Assembly (NCBI GenBank): GCA_007753675.1
Contig: CP036432.1
Coordinates: 6,546,394 to 6,610,393 of the forward strand
Length of the DNA: 64,000 nucleotides
Source of the DNA: Stieleria magnilauensis
GTDB taxonomy: Bacteria; Planctomycetota; Planctomycetia; Pirellulales; Pirellulaceae
Reading direction: 5' to 3'
Below the pieces are notes generated by a model. The model ran no database searches. It worked only from the letters and a program-made list of their open reading frames with translations, and was not told where the DNA came from. Positions 7,686 to 16,970 of this stretch are shown in pieces. Made by a program: the position numbers and the translations under genes. Positions within the stretch are counted from its first letter, which is position 1, and every line of letters starts with the position of its first letter.

Positions 7686-10600
7686 ATGAATAGCATTCTC
7701 CATCGGTCGCATCGACGCGTGGCGGCACGACGTCAGCGACGCATTCTATTGGAAGCACTCGAAGGCCGGCGTTTGTTGGCCGCGACGAATCCGCTGCCGC
7801 TCGATTCACTCGACGGGTCCAACGGGGTCCGGTTGATCGCCGCGGAAGCTGACTCCCGCACCGGGATCGCCGTCTCGGACGTTGGTGACGTGAACGGAGA
7901 TGGTCGCGACGATGTGGTGATCGGAGCGAGCTTGGCGAGCCCGGGCGGCGTCAGCGACGCAGGCGCGAGCTACGTCGTCTTTGGCGATCGCAATGGCCTG
8001 CCCCCCACGGTCGATCTCGCCAAACTCGATGGCAAAACAGGGTTCGTCGTGACGGGGATCGATAGCTTTGACAAATCCGGTTCAAGCCTCAGCGGCGCCG
8101 GCGACTTCAACGGAGACGGCATCGACGATCTGATCCTCGGCGTGTCCGGGGGCGACCAACTGCCCGATCTTTCCGTGGGCGAAGCGTATCTACTTTTCGG
8201 CAGGTCGGTGTGGGAGTCCGGCTCGGTCGATCCGTCGCGACTCTCCGGAGGAACAGGTTTTCAAATCGTCGGTCTTGCAGCCGGCGATCAACTCGGCGTC
8301 GGGGTGAGCGCTGCGGGCGACATCAATGGAGACGGACTCGATGACTTGATCATTGGGGCCAATGGAGCCGAGCCGACCGGAAGTTCGAACGCCGGTCAGT
8401 CTTACGTTCTCTTCGGCACCACTGACGAAATCCGTAGTCCCTTCAGTCCATTGGCCCTCGATGGAAGCAACGGGTTTATCCTCAACGGCAAGGACGAGGA
8501 TTTTTCCGGAGTGCGTGTCAGTGGTGCCGGGGATGTCAACGGAGACGGACTGGCAGATCTATTGATTGGCACCCAGAACGGCAAGAGCTACGTTGTTTTC
8601 GGGGGGGCAGACGGGTTTGCCGCCAGCATCGACCTTTCCACACTCGATGGAAATGACGGCTTCCTGATTAGCGGGAATGCGAACGACACGCATTACGTCA
8701 GCGAAGCCGGTGACATCAACGGCGATGGACTCGGCGACGTGATCATTGGTGCGTTTGATCCAGTGCAAACGGATCCCGGGGAAAGCTATGTCGTCTTCGG
8801 CACTGACGGCGGATTTGCCGCGACCATTGATCTTGCAAGCCTCGACGGGGCGACGGGCTTTCGCATCGACGGAATTGATGCGTTCGACCTAGCGGGGCTG
8901 AGTGTCAGCGGTGCGGGTGACGTCAATAGCGATGGATTCGACGACCTGATCGTCGGCGCCCACCGAGCGGATCCCGGAGGGATCAACCAGGCCGGGGAGA
9001 GCTATGTCGTGTTCGGAAAGGCGTCTGGTTTCGCAGCGGTATTTAGTTTGTCATCACTGGACGGCATCAACGGATTCCAGATCAACGGAATCAAGGCCGA
9101 TGACAATAGTGGCTATGCCGTCTCGGGTGCGGGCGACGTCGACGGTGACGGATTCGACGATGTCATCCTGAGTGCCATCCTTGCCGACCCAGGTCTGGCC
9201 GACGGAGGCGAGGGCTACATCGTCTATGGCGGAAACTTCACCGGCGGCGTCGAAACCCAAGTCGGTGGCGAATCGGACGATAGACTCATCGCGAATCAAG
9301 GTGCCGCAGTCGACGTGTTGATCGGCGGCGGTGGCGATGACAAGTTGACCAGTGATGGCGGCAATGATGTCTTGCGCGGCGGCGCGGACGATGACACTCT
9401 GATTCTCCAGGACGTCGACTTCTCAGGGTCCCGACGGGTCGACGGCGGACGAGGCTTCGACACGCTTTTACTCGATACGGCGGGTGAAACACTCGACCTT
9501 CGTGACATTGCCGATACCAAAATCCGGCAGATCGAACAGATCGACTTCGGCACCGGCTTGAAAGCTCAAGCAGCCAGGACCAAACAAGCGTTGGTCGTGA
9601 CGCCGCTGGAGATTCGGAACCTGTCATCCACCAGCAACACGTTGACGGTCGTGGGCAAGGGCGGGACCGTCCGTGTCGAGGGGCGGAACTGGAACGGCCC
9701 CACGCCGATCACTCTCGATGGTAAAGACTTTGTGGAATACACCGACGGCACAGCGACGCTACGCGTTCAATCGAATTTGTCCCTTGTCTTTTCGGCTTGG
9801 TCACTTTCCGGCTTGAACGGGCTCAACGGGTTCCGTCTCGATGGCGTCGACTCGGACGAGGAATCGGGCAACAGCGTGCACCAAGTGGGTGACCTCAATG
9901 GAGACGGCTTTGACGACGTGATGATTGGGGCGTCCCGAGCCCGGCCCGACGGTTCCAATCTGGCGGGGGCAACTTACGTGGTGTTCGGCGGTCCCGGCGT
10001 GTTTCCGTCGTCAATCCCGCTGTCCAGCTTGAATGGAACCAACGGCTTTCGGCTCGACGGAATGGCTGCGGGCGACCAATCGGGATTCAGCGTCGGCGGT
10101 GCCGGTGATTTCAACGGCGACGGACTCGATGACCTCGTCCTCGGGGCGCCCTTAGCCGACGCGAATGGACGGGGCGAATCAGGTGTCGCCTACGTCGTCT
10201 TTGGCAGCACCGGCGGCTTCGCGTCGTCGATCGACCTCTCCAGTCTGAACGGGTCGAGCGGCTTTCGAATCGAGGGGATCGCCGCGTCGGATGAACTCGG
10301 ACAGAGTGTCAGCTTTGCCGGTGATTTCAACGGGGATGGGCTCGATGACGTGATCGTTGGCGCCCCCAACGCAAATCCCGGAGGCGTGGGAAACGCTGGT
10401 GAGGCTTACGTGCTTTATGGGCGAACCGGTGCAATGCCCGCGGTTGTTGACGCGAGCTCGATTTCCGCCACGGACGGACTTGTGATCAGCGGAATTTCCG
10501 TCGGCGACCGAACCGGCGTGGTCGTCAGCGATGCGGGCGACATCAACGGCGACGGACTGGACGATGTGATCATCGGCGCACACCTCGCCGATCCGAATGG

Positions 10601-13600
10601 CAACTTATCGTCTGGAGAGTCCTACGTTGTTTACGGTCGCACCCATTTCCCCAGCGGTTCACTCGGGCTCGGGTCGCTTGACGGCGGCAACGGATTTCAA
10701 CTCAACGGAATTGCCTCGGGCGATCAGTCGGGCCTCAGCGTCAGCGGCGTGGGTGACTTTAACGGGGATGGTTTTGACGATCTCTTGGTCGCTGCGCCAT
10801 TTGCCAATCCCAATGGCGTCAGTAGCGCAGGCGAATCTTATCTGCTGTTCGGAGGCGAGTCGCTACCATCGGTCTTCAACTTCGCCGACATGGTCGGTGC
10901 CGATGGCGTGCGAATCAGCGGCATTGATCTGAATGATTTTTCCGGATCGAGCGTCAGCGGTGCGGGCGACGTCAACGGCGACGGCTTCGATGATCTTCTC
11001 ATTGGGGCCCAAGGCGGCGACGGCCCGGACAACGGTGGGAACAATCGCGGTGAGACCTATGTGGTGTTCGGCAGTTCAAGCCGTCCATTCTCGCTGGAGC
11101 TATCGACCCTCGATGGAACCGCTGGCTTCCGGCTCGAGGGCGTCGAAGACTTAGACCTGTCCGGCGAAAGTGTCAGCGGAGCCGGGGACTTCAACGGCGA
11201 CGGCTTTGACGATTTTCTGATCGGGGCAACCGGTGCCAGCACGGGCGGGGTGAACGGCGCGGGATCGAGCTATATCGTCTTCGGGGGCAACTTCACCGGC
11301 GGCTTGGAAACGCAAGTCGGCAGCGATGCCGACGACACCTTGAATGCCGTTGGAGGGCGGTTTGTCGCCGATGTTTTGAACGGCGGTCGGGGCAATGACA
11401 CCCTGATCAGCGACGGCGGCCAGGATGTTTTGCGGGGCGGCCAGGGCAATGACATTCTTGTGATTGTGGACAACGATTTCTCCGGCACCAGACGGATCTT
11501 AGGAGGAAACGGCTCAGATACGTTACAGATGGGCAGGCCCGGAATGTCAATCGACCTGACAACGATCGGTGACAACCGCATCGTCGACATTGAAAATATC
11601 GACCTCGGGTCAGGGTTGGCGCACACGCTGACGCTTGACGGACAGGATCTGCGCAATCTGTCGTCGCACGACAACTCTTTGACGGTTGATGGCGATGGCT
11701 CGGTCGTTCGACTTGTGGGAGGCGATTGGGGCGCACCAACGCTGAATCGTCTCAATGGCGACGACTATGTTCGCTATGCCAATGGGAACGGGATCATCAA
11801 TCTAAACGCGAGGCTGACGATTGCAGTCGCCGAACGAGAACTTTCCAGCTTGGACGGCAATGTCGGTTTCACGATCACCGGTGGAAACACGTTTGATAGC
11901 CTGGGAACCGTCAGCGGTGCCGGTGACATCAACGGAGATGGCTATGATGATGTCGTGGTCGGCGCAATCGGCGCTGACCCGAACAGTCAGTTCGAGGCTG
12001 GTGAAAGTTATGTGGTCTTTGGAGGCCCCGGAGGATTCAACGCGACCCTCTCGGTTTCCGACTTGAACGGGGTCAATGGCTTTCGTCTTCCCGGAATGAG
12101 CGGCTTCGATCAATCCGGCTACAGTGTCAGTGGCGTGGGCGACTTCAACGGCGACGGATTAGACGACCTGCTGATCGGTGCGCGGGGTGCAGATCCGGGT
12201 GGCGAAGCTTCGGCGGGAGAGTGCTACCTTGTGTTCGGTCGCTCCACCCCGTTTCCCCGCGTGATTGACGTGTCATCGTTGGACGGAACCAACGGAATGC
12301 GGATTGAAGGAGCCGTTCGTTTGGATGGTCTGGGTTCCAGCGTTTCCGGTGCGGGGGATGTCAATGGCGACGGGCTAAGCGATTTGATCATTGGCGCGTC
12401 GGACGCAAGGCCGTTTGGCCGCGTCAATGCCGGCGCGGCCTATGTCGTCTTTGGCGACATCGCCCCCGCCCCTGCCGTGTTGAATGTTTCGGAACTGAAC
12501 GGAAACAACGGCTTCACAATCACCGGCGAAGATCTATCTGGCGAAGCTGGCATCAGTGTCGGCGGAAACGTCGACGTCAACGGTGATGGATTCGACGATG
12601 TGATCTTGGGCGCACACCACGTTGATGCAAATGGGTTGCTCCGCGTCGGAAAAAGTTACGTCGTGTACGGCAAACCCGCCGGGTTTGCTCCGCTGATGGA
12701 TTTGACCACGCTTTCTACCACGCAGGGATTCTCCATAACTGGATTGGAGAGTTTTGACCGATTGGGTGACGCGGTGAGCGGCGCCGGCGACGTCAACGCC
12801 GATGGATTTGACGACATGATCGTGGGGGCCCGTTATGTCGGCTCACCGCCGAACGACGATCTCGTGGGGCAGAGTTACGTAATCTTTGGTGATCCCAATG
12901 GGCTCACATTGTCTATCGATCCGAATCAACTCAACGGGACCAACGGATTTCGGATCAATGGTGACGCGGACTCGGACCAGCTAGGCAATGCCGTGTCGGC
13001 GGCGGGTGACGTCAACGGAGACGGTATCGACGACCTGTTAGTCGGTGCGTATTCCGCCGACCCCAATGGCTCCACCAGTGCCGGCGCTGCCTATCTGATC
13101 TTCGGTCGTCGCGGCAGTTTCTCACCGGACGTCGATGTCACCGATTTGAATGGAGAAAACGGACTTCGGATCAACGGAATACTTCCATTCGATTTTGCCG
13201 GCATCGAGTTGGGCGGACGTTTCGACTTCAACGGTGACGGGCTCGACGACTGGATTATTGCCGCATCCGGAGCCGACCCCAACGGACAGACCGGCGCAGG
13301 TGAAAGCTACGTCATGTTCGGAAACAGCCCGACCGGCCGTGTCGAAGTGCAATTGGGTGATGCGACGGACAATCAACTCATCGCGTCGCAAGGCTTGAGC
13401 ATGCCGGATGTGTTGATCGGCGGCAGAGGCAACGACACCCTGATCAGCGACGGTGGAGAAGATGTTCTGCGCGGCGGCCAAGGGGATGACATCCTGGCAA
13501 TCGTGGATGCTGATTTCTCCGGCACCAGACGCGTCATAGGTGGTAACGGATTTGATACGTTGCGTCTTGACGGAGCAGGTCTGATGCTCGATTTGATTTC

Positions 13601-15695
13601 CATCCCGGACAATCGATTGATCGACATCGAAGCGATCGACATCACAGGATCGGGCGCCAATCAGTTACTGCTCGATAAGTCCGAGGTGTTACGACTGAGT
13701 TCACACAGCAACACCGTCACGGTGCTGCGAGACCGCGACGACCTCGTCGACTTTGGCAGCGGCTGGACACAGATCGCCGATGAACTCGACGCCGGGAAAT
13801 CCTTTGAAGTCTTTGCGCAAGGGAACGCGACTCTGAAGATTGAAAAGATCAGTCATTATCTGGCATTCCCCGCCGGAAACGGGCTAGACGATTGGACGGT
13901 TCGTCGCAACGGGCTACGCATCGAAGTGTTCGACAATCTTGCGGCAACCGTCATCACTTCGATTGATCTCGCGTCGACAAAGTCGTTGAGTTTTGAATCA
14001 GTGCCGCCCGAACCGGCACGATTGCAAATCGACTATGCCAGCGGTGGCTTTTTCGAAATCCCATCGGGCATCACGTTCGTCGGCTCCAGTACCAGCGACT
14101 CGTTCGCGTTGCAGGGGAACGGACTGACTCTGGCAACCTTGGCTGCTGGAAGCCCAACAATGGGCACGGGGATTCTTTCAACGACGCAAGGAGGTTCTTC
14201 GACAGCGGTCATGTTCAGTAATCTGGGTCCGCTGAACCTATCGGGATTGGCGGGGCTGGCGGTGCAAGGACCGTTGAATATCGGCTCAGAAACGCTTCAG
14301 GTGGATGCCCTCGGGAGGATCGACTTACACGCTCTGACGAGCATCAACGGCGGAACCATCTCTGCCCCCGGCGGCATCCATTTGGAATCCTCCGAACTGC
14401 TGTTCGGACACGGAAGCGTCAACGCCCCCGTTTCGTCGGACTCCGGATCGACCATCACGCTCTCCGGCGACACAACCCTCGGAGACATCGCGTCATTGGA
14501 TGGGATCCAGTTCCAGGGCCGGCTGAATCTCGGCGCCAACACAGCCACCTTGTTGGACGGACACAAGGCAGTTCTCGGATCGCAAACCACGATCGGCTCC
14601 TCGAGCGAAAATGGCGTCCTTCATTCCGACAACGGCATTGAACTTCCCGATACCCACACATTTGTTGGTCGAGGTGTCGTCAACACGATCAACGGTGAGT
14701 TCGAAAACCAGGGATTCGTGCAGGGCAACGGTCCGGGATTGACGTTCAATCACCTTGTCACCGGAGCCGGTGATTTCGGCGGTGTCACCACGTTTAACGG
14801 CGGCACGGATTTCGGCAACAGTCCGGCCAAAATTAATGCGGGTGAGATCCGGTTCGGAGCGGCGAATTCGCACACCGTTGAACTCGGCGGTTTGATCGCG
14901 GGCCAGGAATACGATCAGGTTAACGCCGAGACCGCAACGCTGGATGGGATTCTGGAGGTTCGATTCATCGATCTTCAAAACGACTATCACCCACAGGTCG
15001 GAGATTCGTTTCCCATCATTACGGCAAACTCGATCAACGGCACCTTTCCCTGCACCGACCTACCCGCTCTGCCACAGGACCTGGCGTGGGACGTCCTCTA
15101 CTCATCGGACGAAGTTCGATTGGAGATCGTTCGCATTCCCGAAGTCGAGTCGATCGTCGTCAATGACGGATCAAACAGTCGATCTCTGATCACGTCAGTG
15201 ACGGTTCGCTTCGTCAGCAAGGTGGACCACGCCGCGTTAGTCAACGCATTTTCGTTGACCAATATCGATACGAATGTCGCCGTCGGAATGATCAGCGTTG
15301 CGGCAAGCGATGAAGTCGGAAAGACATCGGCCGTCCTGACTTTTTCCGGCGAATCGACCCATCCGGGCAGCAACTCGTTGGACGACGGCAACTACCGGCT
15401 AGACATCCTTTCCAATCAGGTGGTGACTGCTGGAAATAACGCGATGCTTGCTGACTTTCTGTTCGGCGGTCAAAAAGCAAACGCGCCGAACAACGACCAC
15501 TTCTTCCGTCTCTACGGCGATACCGATGGAGACGGAGATGTGGACGGCCAAGATTACGGTCGTTTCGGACTCACCTTCCTGAGGCACACAGGTGACCCCG
15601 CCTACAATTCAAGTCTCGACTACGATCTCGACGGTGACATTGACGGACAGGACTACGGTCGATTCGGATTGCGATTCTTGACCACGCGGAATTGA
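7686..15695 (+). CDS. Giant FG-GAP repeat surface protein with dockerin-like C-terminus
   Basis: The frame opens at 7530, but the ATG at 7686 starts a typical planctomycete leader: MNSILHRSHRRVAARRQ, then LEALEGRRLLA, the 'LExLExRxLL' motif seen at the start of many large planctomycete exported proteins. The 2669-residue product has three modules of about 680 residues. Each module has seven FG-GAP repeats (GDxNGDGxDDxxIGA, calcium-loop type), 21 in all, so each module can form one seven-bladed integrin-like propeller. Each ends in an RTX-like glycine/aspartate stretch (near 9316, 11376 and 13417: LIGGGGDDKLTSDGGNDVL and similar). After about residue 2060 follow beta-rich linkers and an Ig-like stretch (VESIVVNDGSNSRSL). 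The end (DGDGDVDGQDYGRFGL, repeated as DLDGDIDGQDYGRFGL) is dockerin-like. It probably acts in adhesion or as a surface scaffold. Confidence 0.88.
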   Translation: MNSILHRSHRRVAARRQRRILLEALEGRRLLAATNPLPLDSLDGSNGVRLIAAEADSRTGIAVSDVGDVNGDGRDDVVIGASLASPGGVSDAGASYVVFGDRNGLPPTVDLAKLDGKTGFVVTGIDSFDKSGSSLSGAGDFNGDGIDDLILGVSGGDQLPDLSVGEAYLLFGRSVWESGSVDPSRLSGGTGFQIVGLAAGDQLGVGVSAAGDINGDGLDDLIIGANGAEPTGSSNAGQSYVLFGTTDEIRSPFSPLALDGSNGFILNGKDEDFSGVRVSGAGDVNGDGLADLLIGTQNGKSYVVFGGADGFAASIDLSTLDGNDGFLISGNANDTHYVSEAGDINGDGLGDVIIGAFDPVQTDPGESYVVFGTDGGFAATIDLASLDGATGFRIDGIDAFDLAGLSVSGAGDVNSDGFDDLIVGAHRADPGGINQAGESYVVFGKASGFAAVFSLSSLDGINGFQINGIKADDNSGYAVSGAGDVDGDGFDDVILSAILADPGLADGGEGYIVYGGNFTGGVETQVGGESDDRLIANQGAAVDVLIGGGGDDKLTSDGGNDVLRGGADDDTLILQDVDFSGSRRVDGGRGFDTLLLDTAGETLDLRDIADTKIRQIEQIDFGTGLKAQAARTKQALVVTPLEIRNLSSTSNTLTVVGKGGTVRVEGRNWNGPTPITLDGKDFVEYTDGTATLRVQSNLSLVFSAWSLSGLNGLNGFRLDGVDSDEESGNSVHQVGDLNGDGFDDVMIGASRARPDGSNLAGATYVVFGGPGVFPSSIPLSSLNGTNGFRLDGMAAGDQSGFSVGGAGDFNGDGLDDLVLGAPLADANGRGESGVAYVVFGSTGGFASSIDLSSLNGSSGFRIEGIAASDELGQSVSFAGDFNGDGLDDVIVGAPNANPGGVGNAGEAYVLYGRTGAMPAVVDASSISATDGLVISGISVGDRTGVVVSDAGDINGDGLDDVIIGAHLADPNGNLSSGESYVVYGRTHFPSGSLGLGSLDGGNGFQLNGIASGDQSGLSVSGVGDFNGDGFDDLLVAAPFANPNGVSSAGESYLLFGGESLPSVFNFADMVGADGVRISGIDLNDFSGSSVSGAGDVNGDGFDDLLIGAQGGDGPDNGGNNRGETYVVFGSSSRPFSLELSTLDGTAGFRLEGVEDLDLSGESVSGAGDFNGDGFDDFLIGATGASTGGVNGAGSSYIVFGGNFTGGLETQVGSDADDTLNAVGGRFVADVLNGGRGNDTLISDGGQDVLRGGQGNDILVIVDNDFSGTRRILGGNGSDTLQMGRPGMSIDLTTIGDNRIVDIENIDLGSGLAHTLTLDGQDLRNLSSHDNSLTVDGDGSVVRLVGGDWGAPTLNRLNGDDYVRYANGNGIINLNARLTIAVAERELSSLDGNVGFTITGGNTFDSLGTVSGAGDINGDGYDDVVVGAIGADPNSQFEAGESYVVFGGPGGFNATLSVSDLNGVNGFRLPGMSGFDQSGYSVSGVGDFNGDGLDDLLIGARGADPGGEASAGECYLVFGRSTPFPRVIDVSSLDGTNGMRIEGAVRLDGLGSSVSGAGDVNGDGLSDLIIGASDARPFGRVNAGAAYVVFGDIAPAPAVLNVSELNGNNGFTITGEDLSGEAGISVGGNVDVNGDGFDDVILGAHHVDANGLLRVGKSYVVYGKPAGFAPLMDLTTLSTTQGFSITGLESFDRLGDAVSGAGDVNADGFDDMIVGARYVGSPPNDDLVGQSYVIFGDPNGLTLSIDPNQLNGTNGFRINGDADSDQLGNAVSAAGDVNGDGIDDLLVGAYSADPNGSTSAGAAYLIFGRRGSFSPDVDVTDLNGENGLRINGILPFDFAGIELGGRFDFNGDGLDDWIIAASGADPNGQTGAGESYVMFGNSPTGRVEVQLGDATDNQLIASQGLSMPDVLIGGRGNDTLISDGGEDVLRGGQGDDILAIVDADFSGTRRVIGGNGFDTLRLDGAGLMLDLISIPDNRLIDIEAIDITGSGANQLLLDKSEVLRLSSHSNTVTVLRDRDDLVDFGSGWTQIADELDAGKSFEVFAQGNATLKIEKISHYLAFPAGNGLDDWTVRRNGLRIEVFDNLAATVITSIDLASTKSLSFESVPPEPARLQIDYASGGFFEIPSGITFVGSSTSDSFALQGNGLTLATLAAGSPTMGTGILSTTQGGSSTAVMFSNLGPLNLSGLAGLAVQGPLNIGSETLQVDALGRIDLHALTSINGGTISAPGGIHLESSELLFGHGSVNAPVSSDSGSTITLSGDTTLGDIASLDGIQFQGRLNLGANTATLLDGHKAVLGSQTTIGSSSENGVLHSDNGIELPDTHTFVGRGVVNTINGEFENQGFVQGNGPGLTFNHLVTGAGDFGGVTTFNGGTDFGNSPAKINAGEIRFGAANSHTVELGGLIAGQEYDQVNAETATLDGILEVRFIDLQNDYHPQVGDSFPIITANSINGTFPCTDLPALPQDLAWDVLYSSDEVRLEIVRIPEVESIVVNDGSNSRSLITSVTVRFVSKVDHAALVNAFSLTNIDTNVAVGMISVAASDEVGKTSAVLTFSGESTHPGSNSLDDGNYRLDILSNQVVTAGNNAMLADFLFGGQKANAPNNDHFFRLYGDTDGDGDVDGQDYGRFGLTFLRHTGDPAYNSSLDYDLDGDIDGQDYGRFGLRFLTTRN

Positions 15696-16170
15696 TTCAT
15701 CGGTGCGGAGAATTTGATCTGACCACGATCGATTCGTTCTTTATCCGCGGAATCGACACCGCCGAGATGCTTGACCCTACCGATCCCACCGCATTCGTCA
15801 CCGGACTGAGTTATGTCGACTCGCTCGTCAGACGGAATACCAGTAGGTGGGCGGCAGGATTTGAGCCCCTTTTGGCGAAGATGTGCGTCGGCGTCACAAG
15901 AAAATGGCCGAGCGCGCTCGAAGAGCCACTCGACGAGCTAAAGGCTGCACCGCCGTGAGTACCTGTTGTGCGAATTCGGCGACGCAGAGGGCTACGCTGA
16001 TAGCTAGCAGGAGTTGCGGAAACCGTTTCGGGACCGGGAGAAAACCCACGAAGACTGCGACTTAAAATCGATGGCAAGTCCTTTGTACTTAATGGCACGT
16101 CGTTTGCAATTATCTTTCGAATTCCGAGCCCACTTTGACTCGATCACTTAAACCGGTAGGAAGAGATGAG
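15696..16170. other. Intergenic region with possible decayed coding sequence and promoter
   Basis: No intact gene is convincing in these 475 bp. A plus frame using TTG at 15692 runs to 15958 and overlaps the previous stop codon, but it matches nothing I recognise. Between about 15870 and 16060 different frames give coding-like pieces (RRRHKKMAERARR; EFGDAEGYADS, stop, QELRKPFRDREKTHED), which suggests a decayed gene. The right end carries two tandem -24/-12-like boxes (16072-16087 and 16093-16108), annotated separately. Confidence 0.4.
16072..16108 (+). promoter_or_regulatory. Tandem sigma-54-like promoter boxes
   Basis: TGGCACGTCGTTTGCA at 16093-16108 matches the known sigma-54 consensus (TGGCACG, four bases, TTGCA) at every fixed position, with GG and GC ten bases apart. 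It ends 62 bp before the ATG at 16171. A near copy, TGGCAAGTCCTTTGTA, lies 21 bp upstream at 16072-16087 but has GT instead of GC at -12, so it would be inactive or weak. Together they look like a duplicated promoter with one decayed copy. Confidence 0.7.
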
Positions 16171-16434
16171 ATGAGCGGACAAAACAAGATCGTGGCGGAT
16201 TTGATTCGTGGGCTCAAGCACGAACGAGACGAACTCAAGCTGCAAGCACACCTGGCGTCGATGGAAGCTCGCGAGGAACTGAGCAGGCTTGGCGACAAGC
16301 TCGATGAACTCGATCGCCAGTACAAGCCACTCAAGGACGCGGTCCAAACGTCGGCAGACGATGTCTTGGATTCCATGAAGTTGGTCGCCTATGAAATTCG
16401 CGATGGCTTGAAGCGGATTCGTGACGCGGTGTAA
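16171..16434 (+). CDS. Small coiled-coil protein, unknown function
   Basis: The product has 87 residues and starts MSGQNKIVADLIRGLKHERD. I chose the ATG at 16171 over the upstream in-frame start at 16135 because a purine-rich AGGAAGAG lies just before it. The sequence is almost entirely charged helix (KHERDELKLQAHLASMEARE, LGDKLDELDRQYKPLKDAV, LKRIRDAV) with heptad-like leucine spacing, so a coiled coil or helical bundle is likely. There is no signal peptide or membrane segment, so it should be cytoplasmic. It resembles small stress-associated helical proteins only in general character. It stands alone behind the best sigma-54-like promoter in the window, which suggests inducible expression. 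Confidence 0.7.
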   Translation: MSGQNKIVADLIRGLKHERDELKLQAHLASMEAREELSRLGDKLDELDRQYKPLKDAVQTSADDVLDSMKLVAYEIRDGLKRIRDAV

Positions 16435-16492
16435 CTCGCGAAACCCGATCAATTCTTGTTCATACGAAGAGAATAACGGGAAAGGAGTTTGA

Positions 16493-16684
16493 TTTGCACC
16501 GAAGATCGAACGAGACGTCTCGGACGAACGGTTCAATGCATGGGCGAAAAAATTAGCCGACTCGACACGCGATGGGCATCGTGTTCCGAGCGCCACCATT
16601 CGCCGGTGGGTGACCGTGAACGAACCGGTGACTCCGCCGGTGCTGTCGACCAAAGCCGTGAAGTCTTCGTGGCTCAGGCCTTAG
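16493..16684 (+). pseudogene. Possible decayed gene fragment
   Basis: One frame, closed upstream by TGA and downstream by TAG, reads as plausible protein for 63 codons (PKIERDVSDERFNAWAKKLA, then PSATIRRWVTVNEPVTPPVL) but has no start codon. A good Shine-Dalgarno sequence, GGAAAGGAG at 16479-16487, sits upstream without a matching open frame, and a different frame continues with EDSDYVTRHNY after 16684. This fits a gene broken by frameshifts. I do not recognise the family. The remaining sequence to 16970 holds no gene. Confidence 0.35.
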
Positions 16685-16970
16685 AGGATTCGGACTACGT
16701 CACTCGCCACAACTATTAATCATTTCCCCGCCGCAGAGATCACCCCACACCTCCACGGTGCAATGGGCAATGGGGCGAGCGGAATAGCTCGACGAGATTT
16801 CCCGCCAACGGTTCCAAGCAAACGACTTTGTCGAACAACCACGTGGTCGATTGCTGACCGACAGTTTGACCTTCGACCACCGGCGGAAATCGTTTTGCCC
16901 CCAACGCCCAACACGCGGTCGATGATATACTTGACTTACTGGGGTACGTTCCAACAAATGGATCCGGTCA

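Noticed and set aside
15692-15958. 88-residue plus-strand frame with a TTG start
   Set aside because: Poor start, no ribosome site, no recognisable family, and different frames nearby look equally coding-like.
16489-16719. 76-residue frame with a TTG start after a good Shine-Dalgarno sequence
   Set aside because: The start is only about two bases from the ribosome site and the composition is not protein-like; treated as part of a decayed fragment.
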